From: Salinimicrobium sp035607535
GTDB taxonomy: Bacteria > Bacteroidota > Bacteroidia > Flavobacteriales > Flavobacteriaceae
Assembly: GCF_035607535.1 (NCBI RefSeq)
Contig: NZ_JAYDZX010000003.1
Location: 124,001 to 188,000 of the forward strand
Direction of reading: 5' to 3'
Length of the DNA stretch: 64,000 bases
Position 1 is the first letter of the stretch; the number at the start of each line of letters is the position of its first letter. Both the position numbers and the translations under genes were made by a program. Under the pieces are notes generated by a model. The model saw only the letters and a program-made list of their open reading frames with translations. It was not told the origin of the DNA and did not search any database. Positions 25,179 to 32,945 of the stretch are shown here, in pieces.

Positions 25179-26327
25179 TTAGTTTTTATGAATTAAGCGG
25201 GTAAGTTTAATTGAGAGATCTGTGAGAATGATCTTGGCATTTCCATTTCTTTCGATGTGGTAAATAGCATCCTCCAGTTCTTTGGTTATTCCGGTAATAT
25301 TTTTCCCTGTAATAAAAGGCGCAAATTTCTCAAGCTTGAAGCCTTTGGTTTGCGGCTCCATGAAAACGAGATCTTTTGCTTTGTAATTGTACATAAGCGC
25401 CTGCCGGAAAAAATCCATGCAATAGAGTAAAAACTTTTTTTGAGGTTCTCTTCCTGTTCCTGCTATCATTTCACTCCAGGCGATCAACTCGGCCAGGGCA
25501 GTCTTGTCTCCCTTGGCTTTAAAAGCCGTGCGCACCCAGGAAATAAACCATTCCTCGAATTGCTCATCGCCAGAATTCTCCTTTAGAATATGGAGGGCAT
25601 TGTTGTAATTGCCGTTTGCCCGGTGGGCAATGGTCATAGCCCTGGCACGATCGCATTGCTCCTTTTCCACCAAACCTTCTGCAATTACAGCTTCATTAAG
25701 AGGCGGGAAATGAAGGGTTTGACACCTTGATCTAATGGTTTGGATGATATTCTCTTCCTCCTCGGTGATCAATAGAAAAAGTGTTTTTTGAGGAGGTTCT
25801 TCAATGAGCTTTAGCAACTTATTGGCACAGCTGTCGTTCATCTTTTCGGCCATCCAGATGATCATGACCTTATAGCCTCCTTCATAGGCTTTAAGGGAAA
25901 GAGATTTAACTATGTCCTGCGCCTCGTCTACCCCAATTTTTCCCTGTTTGTTCTCAATTCCGAGTTTTTGGTACCAGTCGAAAAGGCTGCCATAGGGCTC
26001 CTGTTCCACAAATTGCCTCCACTCCTCACTAAAATGAGAGGAAACGGCATTTTTCTTTACCTTATCATTATTGGCAACCGGAAAGGCAAAATGGAGGTCG
26101 GGGTGGGCCAGTTTGTTCATCTTGATATTACAGGCTTCCCTTCCCGTATTGTTTTCGCCTCCGTTATTGCTGCACAAGACATATTGAGCATATGCTATGG
26201 CCATAGGAAGAGTTCCACTTCCAGAGGAACCCACAAATAATTGTGCATGAGGAATCCTTTGATTATCTACAGTTGTAGTAAGGTGATTCTTGATGTGGGG
26301 CAGGCCTAAAACTTCAGAAAATAGCAT
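25179..26327 (-). CDS. holB: DNA polymerase III subunit delta' (clamp-loader)
   Basis: The 382-residue AAA+ protein is a non-catalytic subunit of the replication clamp loader. Visible: MLFSEVLGLPHIKNHL at the start, RIPHAQLFVGSSGSGTLPMA, where the Walker A is degenerate (GSGTLP instead of GKT), and a sensor region around IIWMAEKMNDSCANKLLKLIEEPP. The zinc-module region (C-x15-C, LCSNNGG...REACNIK) has only two Cys. The arrangement HPDLHF and LLKLIEEPP is conserved in delta'. ATG at 26327 is preferred over a TTG at 26333, which lies inside a -7 promoter element. Confidence 0.9.
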   Translation of the reverse strand: MLFSEVLGLPHIKNHLTTTVDNQRIPHAQLFVGSSGSGTLPMAIAYAQYVLCSNNGGENNTGREACNIKMNKLAHPDLHFAFPVANNDKVKKNAVSSHFSEEWRQFVEQEPYGSLFDWYQKLGIENKQGKIGVDEAQDIVKSLSLKAYEGGYKVMIIWMAEKMNDSCANKLLKLIEEPPQKTLFLLITEEEENIIQTIRSRCQTLHFPPLNEAVIAEGLVEKEQCDRARAMTIAHRANGNYNNALHILKENSGDEQFEEWFISWVRTAFKAKGDKTALAELIAWSEMIAGTGREPQKKFLLYCMDFFRQALMYNYKAKDLVFMEPQTKGFKLEKFAPFITGKNITGITKELEDAIYHIERNGNAKIILTDLSIKLTRLIHKN

Positions 26328-26330
26328 AAG

Positions 26331-26338
26331 CAAAGATA
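26331..26338 (-). promoter_or_regulatory. -7 promoter element (TATCTTTG) directly before holB
   Basis: A TAnnTTTG match on the minus strand only 3 nt from the ATG at 26327. If used, the transcript would be nearly leaderless. Confidence 0.45.
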
Positions 26339-26396
26339 AAATTTCTTCACACTTTAGTATCTTAGAGAAAAATTTATTTATGCCAAACCAAGCATT

Positions 26397-27581
26397 ATGA
26401 AAACCATTAATGATTATAATTTCAAAAATAAAAAGGCCCTTGTACGGGTCGATTTTAATGTTCCGCTAAATGAGCAACAAGAGGTGGGAGATACCAGCCG
26501 TATAGAAGGAGCTAAACCTACAGTAGATAAAATTCTTAAGGATGGTGGTAGTGCTATCCTAATGTCTCACCTGGGACGACCCAAAGGAGTAGATAAAAAG
26601 AACTCCCTGGAGCACATTGTAGATAAGGCTTCCGAGATCCTGGGGGTGAAAGTAAAATTTGTAGACGACAGCACCGGGGAAAAGGCGCAGCAGGCTGCCA
26701 GGGAGCTAAAACCCGGTGAAGTCCTGTTACTGGAAAATCTCCGTTTTAATGCAGAAGAAGAAAAAGGGGAAGAGAACTTTGCTAAAAAGTTGTCTACTCT
26801 TGGTGACATCTATGTGAACGATGCTTTTGGTACTGCTCACCGTGCTCATGCTTCTACCACTATTGTGGCTAATTATTTTGAAGATAAATGTTTAGGGGCT
26901 CTGCTTGCCAAGGAAATTGAAAGCCTGGAGAAGGTGCTGGGTAGTTCAAAAAAACCTGTGACTGCAGTTTTAGGAGGTGCCAAAGTGTCTACCAAGATCA
27001 CTGTCATCGAAAATATTCTGGATAAGATCGACCACCTTATCATTGGCGGAGGAATGACCTATACTTTCACAAAAGCCAAAGGTGGAAAGATTGGAAATTC
27101 ATTAGTAGAGGAAGACAAACAGGAATTGGCCCTTGAAATTCTGCGCAAGGCCGAGGAAAAAGGCGTGAAGATACATTTACCGGTTGACGCCGTAATAGCC
27201 GATTCCTTTTCGGAAGACGCCAACACCAAAACCGTCCCTGTTGACGAAATTCCCGATGGCTGGATGGGTCTGGATATAGGACCGGAAACTGTTAAAAAAT
27301 ATGGAAAGGTTCTCGAAGACTCTAAGACCATTTTGTGGAACGGGCCGATGGGAGTTTTTGAAATGCAGCCTTTTGCCAAGGGAACTATTGCCGTTGGAGA
27401 ATATATTGTAGCTGCCACACAAAAGGGAGCCTTTTCTCTCGTTGGTGGTGGTGACTCTGTCGCAGCTGTTAAACAATTTGGTCTTGAAGACAAGGTAAGC
27501 TACGTATCTACAGGGGGTGGAGCTATGTTGGAAATGCTTGAAGGAAAGAGTTTACCGGGAATTGAAGCCCTTAAAAAGTAA
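26397..27581 (+). CDS. pgk: Phosphoglycerate kinase
   Basis: The 394-residue enzyme transfers phosphate from 1,3-bisphosphoglycerate to ADP in glycolysis, and the reverse in gluconeogenesis. N-terminal substrate-binding motifs are clear: VRVDFNVPLN, SHLGRPKG and DAFGTAHRAHAS. The nucleotide-binding C-terminal motifs are WNGPMGVFE and GGGDSVAAV. Length is the bacterial standard (~390-400). It diverges from the delta' gene with a 69-nt gap, and a lytic transglycosylase gene follows 51 nt later. Confidence 0.97.
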   Translation: MKTINDYNFKNKKALVRVDFNVPLNEQQEVGDTSRIEGAKPTVDKILKDGGSAILMSHLGRPKGVDKKNSLEHIVDKASEILGVKVKFVDDSTGEKAQQAARELKPGEVLLLENLRFNAEEEKGEENFAKKLSTLGDIYVNDAFGTAHRAHASTTIVANYFEDKCLGALLAKEIESLEKVLGSSKKPVTAVLGGAKVSTKITVIENILDKIDHLIIGGGMTYTFTKAKGGKIGNSLVEEDKQELALEILRKAEEKGVKIHLPVDAVIADSFSEDANTKTVPVDEIPDGWMGLDIGPETVKKYGKVLEDSKTILWNGPMGVFEMQPFAKGTIAVGEYIVAATQKGAFSLVGGGDSVAAVKQFGLEDKVSYVSTGGGAMLEMLEGKSLPGIEALKK

Positions 27582-27632
27582 AGAGGTACGATAATTGAAG
27601 GGAACAGGTACCGCTTTTTGAGAAATGAACTT

Positions 27633-29204
27633 ATGATGAAACCACTTTTGCCATTTTTGATGCTGCTTGCGTCAGTAACTACTTTTGCTCAGGATGTAAA
27701 GACTGAAGCAAAGAATGTTGGACAGGAGAACGGAGAAAAAGGCGATACCATACGACTTCCTGAACAGGATTTCTTTCTCCTTTTAGATAATGATGATGTA
27801 GATCTTGCCAATAATGTACCTGTACATAAGATCATCAAAGACTCCCTTGTTTTTGCTCTTTTAGATGACCCCGGGGCCGCAGTCATAGATTCATTATGGC
27901 AGCAGGAGCTCTTCCAGTCCAGCTTGTATATGAACCTAAAGGATTCTTTGCTCAACCAGGAATACAACGAGGTTGTCTTTGATGAACTGCCAACAGATAC
28001 TCTTAAGCTAAGGCTTCAAAAGTTAAATGCTAAAACGCCGTTCAATGTAGAGTATAATCCACTGCTTGAGAATGTGATCAAATCTTATCTTAAAAGGAAT
28101 AAGAAGGGAATGGAGCGCTTAATGGCATTGAGCACGTACTATTTTCCCCTTTTTGAGCAGAAGCTGGATCACTATAACATCCCATTAGAGATCAAGTATT
28201 TGGCTATCGTGGAGTCTGCATTAAACCCACGGGCCCGCTCACGGGTTGGGGCGACGGGTCTATGGCAGTTTATGTTTGCCACAGGAAAAATGCACGGCCT
28301 GGATGTAAGCTCTTATGTCGATGAACGTATGGATCCGGTTTTGGCCACCGAGGCTGCCGCGCAATACCTTTCGACGCTTTACAGAGTCTTTGAAGATTGG
28401 GACCTTGTGCTGGCATCCTACAATTCGGGTCCCGGAAATGTTTCCAAGGCTATTCGAAGAAGTGGAGGATCTACCAATTACTGGAACCTGCGGCCATATC
28501 TTCCACGTGAAACAGCAGGTTACGTGCCGGCTTTCCTGGCAACTATGTATATTTTCGAATATGCCGAAGAACATGGTTTTCAACCGCCACATCCCCGTAC
28601 TACATATTTCGAGACAGATACTATCCACACCAAAAGAATGTTGACATTTGAGCAAATCTCTCAGGTGACGGGAGTGGAACGTGAAATGTTACAGTTCCTT
28701 AACCCCAGTTATAAGCTGGATGTGATTCCTTTTATTGAAGATAAGAACTACAGCCTTCGATTACCCCGGAACAGGACCGGACTTTTCGTGAACAATGAGA
28801 ATGCGATTTATGGTTATGCTGAAGCTTTAGAAGAAAAGAAGGAAGAGACACTTCCTGAGCTGGTAAAGGCTGAAACCACTGTAAGATATCGTGTAAGGCG
28901 TGGTGATTACCTCGGAAAAATTGCTGAAAGATACGGTGTGGGAGTGAGCCAGATAAAGCAATGGAATAACTTGCGGAGCAATAACCTTAGAATAGGCCAA
29001 AGGCTCATAATTTATCCCCGAAAGAATACGGCAACAGCTCAGAGATCTTCCTCACCTAAAACTTATACGGTAAGGCGTGGAGACTCTCTGTGGAGTATAT
29101 CGAAGAAATTTCCCGGTGTGACCGTACAGGAGATCAAAAACCTCAATAACATGAGTAGCAATCGCCTGAAGCCGGGTATGAAACTTAAACTATCTGATGG
29201 ATAG
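27633..29204 (+). CDS. Membrane-bound lytic murein transglycosylase with two LysM domains (MltD-like)
   Basis: The 523-residue exported protein has a signal peptide (MMKPLLPFLMLLASVTTFAQ) and an SLT catalytic domain at about residues 165-320. The catalytic Glu194 lies in AIVESALNP, followed by GATGLWQFM. Two C-terminal LysM peptidoglycan-binding domains follow: YRVRRGDYLGKIAERYGV and YTVRRGDSLWSISKKFPG. It cleaves the MurNAc-GlcNAc bond with formation of an anhydro end, remodelling peptidoglycan. ATG 27633 or 27636 is chosen, since the earlier TTG at 27618 would place polar residues before the signal peptide. A degenerate parS-like sequence lies inside the gene at 28499-28514. Confidence 0.93.
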   Translation: MMKPLLPFLMLLASVTTFAQDVKTEAKNVGQENGEKGDTIRLPEQDFFLLLDNDDVDLANNVPVHKIIKDSLVFALLDDPGAAVIDSLWQQELFQSSLYMNLKDSLLNQEYNEVVFDELPTDTLKLRLQKLNAKTPFNVEYNPLLENVIKSYLKRNKKGMERLMALSTYYFPLFEQKLDHYNIPLEIKYLAIVESALNPRARSRVGATGLWQFMFATGKMHGLDVSSYVDERMDPVLATEAAAQYLSTLYRVFEDWDLVLASYNSGPGNVSKAIRRSGGSTNYWNLRPYLPRETAGYVPAFLATMYIFEYAEEHGFQPPHPRTTYFETDTIHTKRMLTFEQISQVTGVEREMLQFLNPSYKLDVIPFIEDKNYSLRLPRNRTGLFVNNENAIYGYAEALEEKKEETLPELVKAETTVRYRVRRGDYLGKIAERYGVGVSQIKQWNNLRSNNLRIGQRLIIYPRKNTATAQRSSSPKTYTVRRGDSLWSISKKFPGVTVQEIKNLNNMSSNRLKPGMKLKLSDG

Positions 29205-29227
29205 AAATCCATCCTGAATCCATATTT

Positions 29228-30202
29228 ATGAAAAATCTCTTAGCACTCTTTTCTTTTTTATTTATTCTAACTGGTTGTGGTGATGGAAAGGACGAGCCTG
29301 TGGTAGTCTCCAACTCCTCCGGAAAGATCAACAATCTCACAGTTGTAATGCCCAATGAAATGTGGACAGGCGAAGTAGGCGAGGCCATAAGACGACATTT
29401 AGCAGCACCTGTAGATGGTTTGCCCCAGGAGGAACCATTGTTCTCACTTAGCCAGATGCCCCCTGAAGCATTTGAAGGCTTTACCAGAAAGAACAGGATT
29501 TTTCTTCACGTGGAAAAAGGAAGTGATACCGGAATAAAAATGGCAGAAAATGCTTATGCCCGTCCTCAAAAGGGTATATTTATTAGCGGAGAAACCAATG
29601 AAGAACTTATTTCTCTCATTGATGAAAATGCTGAAAAGATCATTAGCACCTTCAAACAAACCGAGCTTACAGAACAACAACGCCGAATCAAAAAATCCCT
29701 GAAAAACGATGAAAAGTTGGAAGAGAAACTGGGGGTAGCGTTGAAATTTCCTACTGCCTACAGGTATGCCAAGGAAACAGATGATTTTTTCTGGATCCGC
29801 AAAGATATTCCTACGGGAAGTATGGAGATCCTGGTATATGAGGTTCCGAGACATGTAATTGAAAAGGATACCAATATTGTGGGCAACATTATTCAGATGA
29901 GGGATTCTATAGGTAAGACTCACATCCCCGGAAGACTGGATGGCTCTTACATGGTAACTGAATCTGCTTATGCGCCCTATCTCTTCGAGTCTCAGATCGA
30001 TGGCAATTTTGCCTGGGAATCCAAGGGGATCTGGGAGGTCAAAGGTGACTTTATGGGAGGTCCTTTCCTTAATTATGCAGTCCTAGATGAAGAGAATGAC
30101 AGGTATGTAGTTCTGGAAGGTTTTGCCTTCTCACCATCGGCCCGAAAGCGGGAAAACATGATGGAGCTGGAAGCCATCTTGAGATCGGCGGAAATTAAAT
30201 AG
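29228..30202 (+). CDS. DUF4837 family lipoprotein
   Basis: The 324-residue product has a lipoprotein signal ending in the lipobox LTGC (residues 14-17). Characteristic DUF4837 segments follow: NNLTVVMPNEMWTGEVGEAIR, PLFSLSQMPPEAFEGF and the conserved WESKGIWEVKGDFMGGPFLNY (in pieces). It is a Bacteroidota-specific envelope protein of unknown function. It follows the lytic transglycosylase by 23 nt and probably shares its transcript; a bidirectional terminator closes the unit. Confidence 0.87.
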   Translation: MKNLLALFSFLFILTGCGDGKDEPVVVSNSSGKINNLTVVMPNEMWTGEVGEAIRRHLAAPVDGLPQEEPLFSLSQMPPEAFEGFTRKNRIFLHVEKGSDTGIKMAENAYARPQKGIFISGETNEELISLIDENAEKIISTFKQTELTEQQRRIKKSLKNDEKLEEKLGVALKFPTAYRYAKETDDFFWIRKDIPTGSMEILVYEVPRHVIEKDTNIVGNIIQMRDSIGKTHIPGRLDGSYMVTESAYAPYLFESQIDGNFAWESKGIWEVKGDFMGGPFLNYAVLDEENDRYVVLEGFAFSPSARKRENMMELEAILRSAEIK

Positions 30203-30205
30203 CAT

Positions 30206-30234
30206 AAAAAAACCCAACGAAAGTTGGGTTTTTT
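30206..30234. terminator. Bidirectional terminator between DUF4837 and tatA
   Basis: A stem of AAACCCAAC/GTTGGGTTT with extra A-T pairs (30206-30218 with 30223-30234), GAAA tetraloop and T6 on the plus side. The plus-strand A7 gives a U-tract on the minus side. Confidence 0.9.
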
Positions 30235-30254
30235 AGTATTATAAAAGGATCTTT

Positions 30255-30452
30255 TTACAATCTCTTTTTGTCTTCTTCGGGTTTATTTGCAGGAGCATCA
30301 TCTTTAGAAGCGTCTTTAAATTCTTTGATTCCGCTACCCAATCCTCTCATCAGTTCAGGGATCTTTCTTCCTCCAAACAACAACAACACTACAATCACTA
30401 TCAGGATGATTTGTGGTGCCCCAATCTGTAATGGTATAAAAACTGCACTCAT
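30255..30452 (-). CDS. tatA: Twin-arginine translocase subunit TatA/TatE
   Basis: The 65-residue protein has one membrane helix (QIILIVIVVLLLFGGRKIPEL, shown here as its core IILIVIVVLLLFGG), then the amphipathic helix KIPELMRGLGSGIKEFKDA and a charged tail. The FGGRKIPE hinge is diagnostic of TatA/E. TatA forms the pore component that exports folded proteins. Start at ATG 30452 gives MSAVFIPLQIG; the longer TTG reading (30461) adds three residues. A -7 element TAACTTTG lies 19 nt upstream. tatC is not here. Confidence 0.92.
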   Translation of the reverse strand: MSAVFIPLQIGAPQIILIVIVVLLLFGGRKIPELMRGLGSGIKEFKDASKDDAPANKPEEDKKRL

Positions 30453-30471
30453 AATGATCAATTTAATGCTG

Positions 30472-30479
30472 CAAAGTTA
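30472..30479 (-). promoter_or_regulatory. -7 promoter element (TAACTTTG) for tatA
   Basis: TAnnTTTG match on the minus strand, 19 nt before the tatA ATG. Confidence 0.55.
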
Positions 30480-30541
30480 GTAATAAAACTTTAATTCCTC
30501 TGTTTATGAAGGGATAAAACCACTTTAAAATATCTTTATTA

Positions 30542-30549
30542 TATCTTTG
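30542..30549 (+). promoter_or_regulatory. -7 promoter element (TATCTTTG) for the M23 peptidase gene
   Basis: TAnnTTTG match 15 nt before ATG 30565. The TTG inside it (30547) could be mistaken for a start. Confidence 0.6.
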
Positions 30550-30564
30550 CCTAAGGCTTCAAAT

Positions 30565-31434
30565 ATGACCGATAACACTGAAAATAAAAGAAATTTCCGC
30601 CAAAAGCTCCTGCACAAATACAGGCTCATCATTCTTAATGAAGATACTTTTGAGGAGAAGGTATCCTTCAAGCTTACAAGGCTCAACGTATTTGTGGTGG
30701 TCACTCTTTCTGCGATCCTGTTAATAGCCGGAACTACAGTGCTCATTGCCTTCACCGGGCTAAGGGAGTATATACCGGGTTATTCTTCTACAGAACTTCA
30801 GCAAAGGGCAGTAAACCTCGCTTATAAAACAGATTCGCTGCAGACTGTTGTGGAGCTGAACAATCAGTACCTGAACTCCATAAAAAGAGTACTTACAGGA
30901 GATGTGAAACCGGCGGAATTTAACCGGGACTCTCTAATGGAAGCCCAGAGGCTTAGCGCAGAGGAGGTAAATTTGAATCCGTCGAAGGAAGACAGCCTGT
31001 TAAGGGAGACGGTAGTACAGGAGGATAAGTATAATTTTCTGGAAACAGCAACCTCAAGAGCAAATTACGCGCTATTTCCCCCTCTAAAAGGACCTTTTTC
31101 GGAAGGTTATAATATAAAAGATAAACATTTTGGCGTCGATATAGTAGCATCCAATAATGCTCCAATAAAATCTGTGGCAGATGGAACGGTCATATTTACA
31201 GGTTGGACGGCCGAGACGGGAAATGTCATAATTGTTGAACACAGCTATGGGCTAACCTCTATTTACAAGCATAATTCCTCTCTCACCAAAGAGCAGGGAG
31301 ACAGGGTCTTGAAAGGGGAAGTTATTGCTACGGCCGGGTCTACCGGGGAATACTCTACAGGACCCCATTTGCATTTTGAGTTGTGGAGTGAAGGTCGCCC
31401 TGTGAATCCAACAGATTTTATAGATTTTGAATAA
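30565..31434 (+). CDS. M23 family (LytM-type) metallopeptidase, membrane-anchored
   Basis: The 289-residue protein has one N-terminal membrane helix (~residues 40-62), a coiled segment, and a C-terminal M23 domain (~175-285). Zinc ligands are present: His188 and Asp192 in HFGVDIV, and His268/His270 in GPHLHFELW. M23 enzymes cut peptidoglycan cross-bridges or act as activators of amidases. A complete active site argues for catalysis. The ATG at 30565 is chosen because the upstream TTG lies in the promoter element. GH3 follows after 5 nt, suggesting a shared transcript. Confidence 0.93.
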   Translation: MTDNTENKRNFRQKLLHKYRLIILNEDTFEEKVSFKLTRLNVFVVVTLSAILLIAGTTVLIAFTGLREYIPGYSSTELQQRAVNLAYKTDSLQTVVELNNQYLNSIKRVLTGDVKPAEFNRDSLMEAQRLSAEEVNLNPSKEDSLLRETVVQEDKYNFLETATSRANYALFPPLKGPFSEGYNIKDKHFGVDIVASNNAPIKSVADGTVIFTGWTAETGNVIIVEHSYGLTSIYKHNSSLTKEQGDRVLKGEVIATAGSTGEYSTGPHLHFELWSEGRPVNPTDFIDFE

Positions 31435-31439
31435 TTGTT

Positions 31440-32942
31440 ATGTCAGTTAAATCTTTTGCATCCAAGATATTTGCAGCCTACATAAGGCGCCAAATCGATT
31501 CCTGGGCTACCAGACCGGTAGAGACTCAAAAAAGGGTTTTTGAACACCTCTTAAAGAAAGCGGCCAATACCGAATTTGGAAAGGATCACGGGTTCAAAAA
31601 CATCTCAAGCTACCGCGAATATGCGGCGAGGGTGCCGGTAAGGGATTATGAGGACCTTAAACCGTATGTGGAAAAAGTGGTGGCTGGGGACAAAGATATC
31701 CTGTGGCCCGGTAAACCTATCTACTTCGCAAAAACATCGGGAACTACGAGTGGAGCGAAGTATATTCCGCTCACAAAGGAATCAATGCCAACTCATATTG
31801 ACGCTGCCCGTAATGCTATCCTCTGTTATATCGATGATACAGGGAATTCAAATTTTGTCGATGGTAAAATGATCTTTCTCCAGGGAAGTCCAGAGCTTGA
31901 GGAGAAAAACGGAATTAAATTAGGTCGGCTTTCAGGTATAGCTGCACATTACGTTCCGGGTTATTTACAGCGCAACCGTATGCCCTCCTGGGAAACAAAT
32001 ACTATTGAGGACTGGGAGACAAAAGTAGAAGCTGTAGTTGATGAAACTGTTAAGGAAGATATGACGGTTATAAGTGGAATTCCTTCCTGGGTACAGATGT
32101 ATTTTGAACGGCTCCAGGCCAGGACCGGTAAAAAAGTGGGAGAGATCTTTCCCAACTTTAACCTGTTCATTTACGGCGGAGTGAATTTTGAGCCTTATCG
32201 TGCGAAATTTGAAAGCCTCATTGGCCGAAAAGTGGATAGTATCGAGCTGTTTCCTGCTTCTGAAGGATTTTTTGCTTTTCAGGACAGACAGGATGAGAAA
32301 GGAATGCTCCTGCAACTTGACTCCGGTATATTTTATGAATTCATAAAGGCCGATGAATTTTATACTGAAAATCCTCGTCGCTATACTATTGGCGAAGTCG
32401 AACTGGGAATCAACTATGTATTGCTTATTTCTACTACTGCAGGCCTGTGGGCTTATAATATTGGAGATACAGTTCAGTTCACATCTTTAGCTCCTTACAG
32501 GGTGATCGTTTCGGGAAGAATAAAGCATTTTATTTCGGCTTTTGGAGAACATGTTATTGCCAAGGAAGTGGAGCAGGCAATGCAGGAGGCTACAGCGGGA
32601 ACAGGAGTGCAGATCTCTGAATTCACCGTGGCACCACAAATCACTCCCGAAGGTGACCAGCTTCCTTATCACGAATGGTTCATAGAATTTGAGGAAGAAC
32701 CTAAAGATTTAGATACTTTTGCTTCAGCTTTAGACAAATCACTTCAGCAGCAAAATTCATATTACCTGGACTTGATCGAAGGCAAAGTCCTTCAGCCGTT
32801 AAAGATCAGCCGGGTTCCCGCTAACGGTTTTCAGCAGTATATGAAATCGATTGGAAAACTGGGCGGACAAAACAAACTACCAAGGCTTTCAAATGATCGA
32901 AAGATCGCCGAAGCCCTGGAAAACATAATAAACAATAAATAA
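31440..32942 (+). CDS. GH3 family (auxin-responsive promoter family-like) adenylate-forming enzyme
   Basis: The 500-residue protein belongs to the GH3 branch of the ANL adenylating superfamily. Its ATP-binding loop is FAKTSGTTSGAKYIPLT at about residues 94-110, with later motifs LFIYGGVNFEPYR and FPASEGFFAFQ. Plant GH3 enzymes conjugate amino acids to acyl-adenylates; bacterial homologues have no assigned substrate. Length is close to the family's (500-600). It lies between the M23 gene (5 nt) and DUF6909 (3 nt), so all three appear to be one operon that runs into rfbBACD. Confidence 0.87.
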   Translation: MSVKSFASKIFAAYIRRQIDSWATRPVETQKRVFEHLLKKAANTEFGKDHGFKNISSYREYAARVPVRDYEDLKPYVEKVVAGDKDILWPGKPIYFAKTSGTTSGAKYIPLTKESMPTHIDAARNAILCYIDDTGNSNFVDGKMIFLQGSPELEEKNGIKLGRLSGIAAHYVPGYLQRNRMPSWETNTIEDWETKVEAVVDETVKEDMTVISGIPSWVQMYFERLQARTGKKVGEIFPNFNLFIYGGVNFEPYRAKFESLIGRKVDSIELFPASEGFFAFQDRQDEKGMLLQLDSGIFYEFIKADEFYTENPRRYTIGEVELGINYVLLISTTAGLWAYNIGDTVQFTSLAPYRVIVSGRIKHFISAFGEHVIAKEVEQAMQEATAGTGVQISEFTVAPQITPEGDQLPYHEWFIEFEEEPKDLDTFASALDKSLQQQNSYYLDLIEGKVLQPLKISRVPANGFQQYMKSIGKLGGQNKLPRLSNDRKIAEALENIINNK

Positions 32943-32945
32943 TTT

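Noticed and set aside
29503..29518. Further parS-like CACGTG site in the DUF4837 gene
   Set aside because: Three mismatches to the consensus, including in the symmetric outer positions; coding constraint explains it.
31648..31872. Plus-strand alternative ORFs inside GH3 and porW genes (also 50501-50764, 51458-51655)
   Set aside because: They are +1/+2 frame shadows of genes with full-length domain structure and no independent signals.
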